64,000 bases of DNA, taken from NCBI GenBank assembly GCA_038503075.1, contig JBCAML010000004.1, forward strand, positions 579,149-643,148, read 5' to 3'. The notes under the pieces are model-generated. The model was not told where the DNA came from, did not search any database, and saw nothing but the letters and a program-made list of their open reading frames with translations. The DNA comes from Gyromitra esculenta. Lineage: Eukaryota; Ascomycota; Pezizomycetes; Pezizales; Discinaceae. Shown in pieces: positions 62,085 to 64,000 of the stretch (its first letter is position 1; each line of letters begins with the position of its first letter). A program made the translations under genes and the position numbers.

Positions 62085-64000
62085 TCAAGTCATCCCCACC
62101 AATTTCTGCTTCGATTGATCATCCATTAATTGCTTCGTTTTAACTAGCGAGTCATATAGGCCTACACAAATTATTAGTAAATATAACTCAAGAGAAAGGA
62201 AGTGATCCCATACCTCTTTTATACTCCCGGAATTCCAGAATCCTTCTTCCCAAACGGGCATGCGTCTCCTAAGACCACCACACGCAGACATTAGAGATTT
62301 GTAAAACAGAAACCTCCGCCCCGCCCAAAAACATTACTATCTTACCGTTGTCGTATTAAACCACCCCCTAACCTGCTCCGGCAAAACCTGATCAGTGGCT
62401 TTAATAAGCCCCATACTAACAAGATTGATCCTCACCCCACCATTCAGGGCTTTCGCTTCCCGGGAAATACGATTCACCCTACACCGCCCGGCATCAGAAA
62501 CCAAACCCAAACCCATATTAAAAAACCAAGGAGAGTTTTGGGTTATACATACCATCCTTCCCTAAACTTTGAATCAGAAGCCTTCCATTCATCGTAGGAC
62601 AAATCACTATCATCTTTGATGGCATAATGCCCAACATACTCGAAAGTCTCTTGGGGCTTCGTCCCAGCTCTCGTTCTACTACAAAATACAGCCCATTCTG
62701 TATTAAGTAGCACTGTTCCCGTGCGGAAAATAAACATCGCCCCGTGCATGCCGGGTTGTGAAGGATAGTGAGGATTCAGCTTGTCGTTGATACAGAGGAA
62801 TTGGTCAACGGGGAAGATTTTATCCGAGTTCTGCTTAACAACCGTTATGGTACCGCGCAGCTTGCCTCCAAGCGCTTTTTGTATCTGGGCGCGCGTGAAA
62901 CGGGTCATTGAGTTTGGAGCATTGAGGATAGATGTAGGAACTCCAAGTGCCTGTATAAGTTCTCGTGTCGAAGCGGTGGTACGCCGGGTGACTGGTGGTT
63001 GTGGTGGTGCCCTGGTGGGAGGTGGTATCCTATCGACGTCCATACGTTCTTCTAGTTCGTCGTCGTCATCGTCAGATAGGGGGAGAAGTAATTGCCGAAA
63101 TATTGGCCATTGATTATTTCTCTCCTCGCTTTTTCGTTGTACCCTCCCAACCCCAGGAGTAGTGGTACCAGGGGCCTTCTGTCCAAAAGCGAGGTCTTTC
63201 TTGACATGGATAACGCTTCTTACTTCGCCACTACTTTCAGGTTTGTTTGTACCGGCAGCCACGGTGTTGCTTTCTAGTATAGGTTCCGGGCGATAGCTTT
63301 CATCATCATCACTCCTCTGGAGGTCTGATTTCGGGTTCTGCCTTACCGGAGGTGTCAACAGATACGTATCATCGTCACTCAACCCCAAACTCAACCGCTC
63401 TCTGTAATTCCTATCTGTGCGTTTCCGAAGTGAACGCGTGTGCGGAGAAGTATGTGTTGCAAGCTGCGGTGTCTTCTTAAACGGTCCAGGAAACACAGTT
63501 GCTACAGGAGCGATGCTATCAACAGCACACACCGTCAGAGGCGATAAAGTTTGATTCGGGTTAGAGAAATGAGCATCTGAGACATTCATATGATCCGGCA
63601 TTTCGACCTCGATCGACTCCGATCCTATCCCGACGCCAATCGGCCAAGCAAGAGCCACATCATCGTTTGATATTCCAGCACATTGAGCAAATCCGTTCTC
63701 CAGCGAACCCACATCTTCAGCATTTTCGTCTTCGTCATCGCCATCAGACGAATTGATTACCGCTGGTGCCGGTGTTTTGCTCTTTCGACTTCGCTTGACA
63801 CTGGGCTCACGGTATGTAGGGTCAAACGGGCTCCGGAATCCCATTACGGGACCCTTTTTGCGTGGCTTGAGGGTAGGATTCGAAAGTCGAATTGACTGTT
63901 TTCCTTTCTGCTCTGCAGAGAATCGTGGCAGCTCATCCCCCCCTCGTTGAATATGACCCTTTCCGGGCCCCTGTTCGGACTCCTCGACCCGGGTACTAGA
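62085..64000 (-). CDS. DUF6697-like protein (5' end beyond the window)
   Basis: Partial. Exons 64000-62553, 62478-62346, 62268-62214, 62161-62085; 570 residues visible, open at the window edge in phase 0. The N-terminal ~340 visible residues are disordered: basic patches (KPRKKGP, KRSRKSK) and acidic runs (DGDDEDENAED, DDDDDELEE) alternate with Pro/Ser. From there a compact domain reads FPVDQFLCINDKLNPHYPSQPGMHGAMFIF, then EYVGHYAI, LSYDEW and FREGW. This resembles DUF6697, a fungal domain of unknown function seen mostly in basidiomycetes, where the closing EWKxx..W pattern recurs. The remaining exons add a Lys/Arg-rich helix pair and end LVGMT. Exon joins: W split TG|G, T|E phase 0, G split G|GC. 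The ATG at 63844 is internal, since the frame continues upstream. The domain name is from memory and needs a search. Confidence 0.65.

Overview
This window reads as nuclear DNA of a filamentous ascomycete (Pezizomycotina). Nearly every gene is cut by short GT..AG introns of about 50-240 bases, several with a CTAAC-type branch site. The set includes fungal families (BRO1, DEF1, Ubp16, CSC1, class II FBA, DUF1749), and there is an intron-containing tRNA-Met. Wide intergenic spaces (up to 3.7 kb), intron-rich glycolytic genes and the BRO1/DEF1 sequences lean towards Pezizomycetes (truffle or morel relatives). That placement is an inference from family resemblance, not a computed phylogeny.

Layout, left to right: the 3' end of a YIP4/YIPF6-type Golgi membrane protein (1-590); a long featureless leader; BRO1 (4291-7931, endosomal sorting); PIM1, the mitochondrial Lon protease (8781-12795); two adjacent long hairpin repeats (13.9-14.2 kb); a protein-kinase-like gene with altered catalytic motifs (17110-19524); phosphoglucomutase (21897-23921); triosephosphate isomerase (27367-28502); a tiny Cys/Gly-rich protein on the minus strand (29076-29330) with four tandem CCAAT boxes upstream; two more hairpin repeats (31.6-31.9 kb); two identical tRNA-Met genes facing apart (32.5-33.0 kb); a CSC1/DUF221 channel (33920-37264, minus); DEF1 (40170-43347, minus); a Tudor-like/AT-hook protein (46120-46815); a Ubp16/USP30-type deubiquitinase (47549-49456, minus) divergent from mitochondrial ribosomal protein bL9m (50152-51072); class II FBP aldolase (51864-53341); a DUF1749 alpha/beta hydrolase (53747-55023, minus); a MULE-transposase-derived gene with zinc fingers but a degraded catalytic core (56806-59802, minus); and a DUF6697-like gene running off the right edge (62085-64000, minus).

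The genes are mostly housekeeping and do not form an operon or a biosynthetic cluster. Themes that recur are central carbon metabolism (PGM, TPI, FBA), mitochondria (PIM1, bL9m, Ubp16) and membrane traffic (YIP4, BRO1). The least ordinary items are the domesticated-looking MULE gene, the two pairs of long hairpins (one hairpin of each pair belongs to the same repeat family), the inverted tRNA-Met pair, a 7-base micro-exon in bL9m, and an in-frame GC-AG intron in PGM. Exon boundaries were set by hand from splice signals and family conservation; reading phases were checked across every junction.
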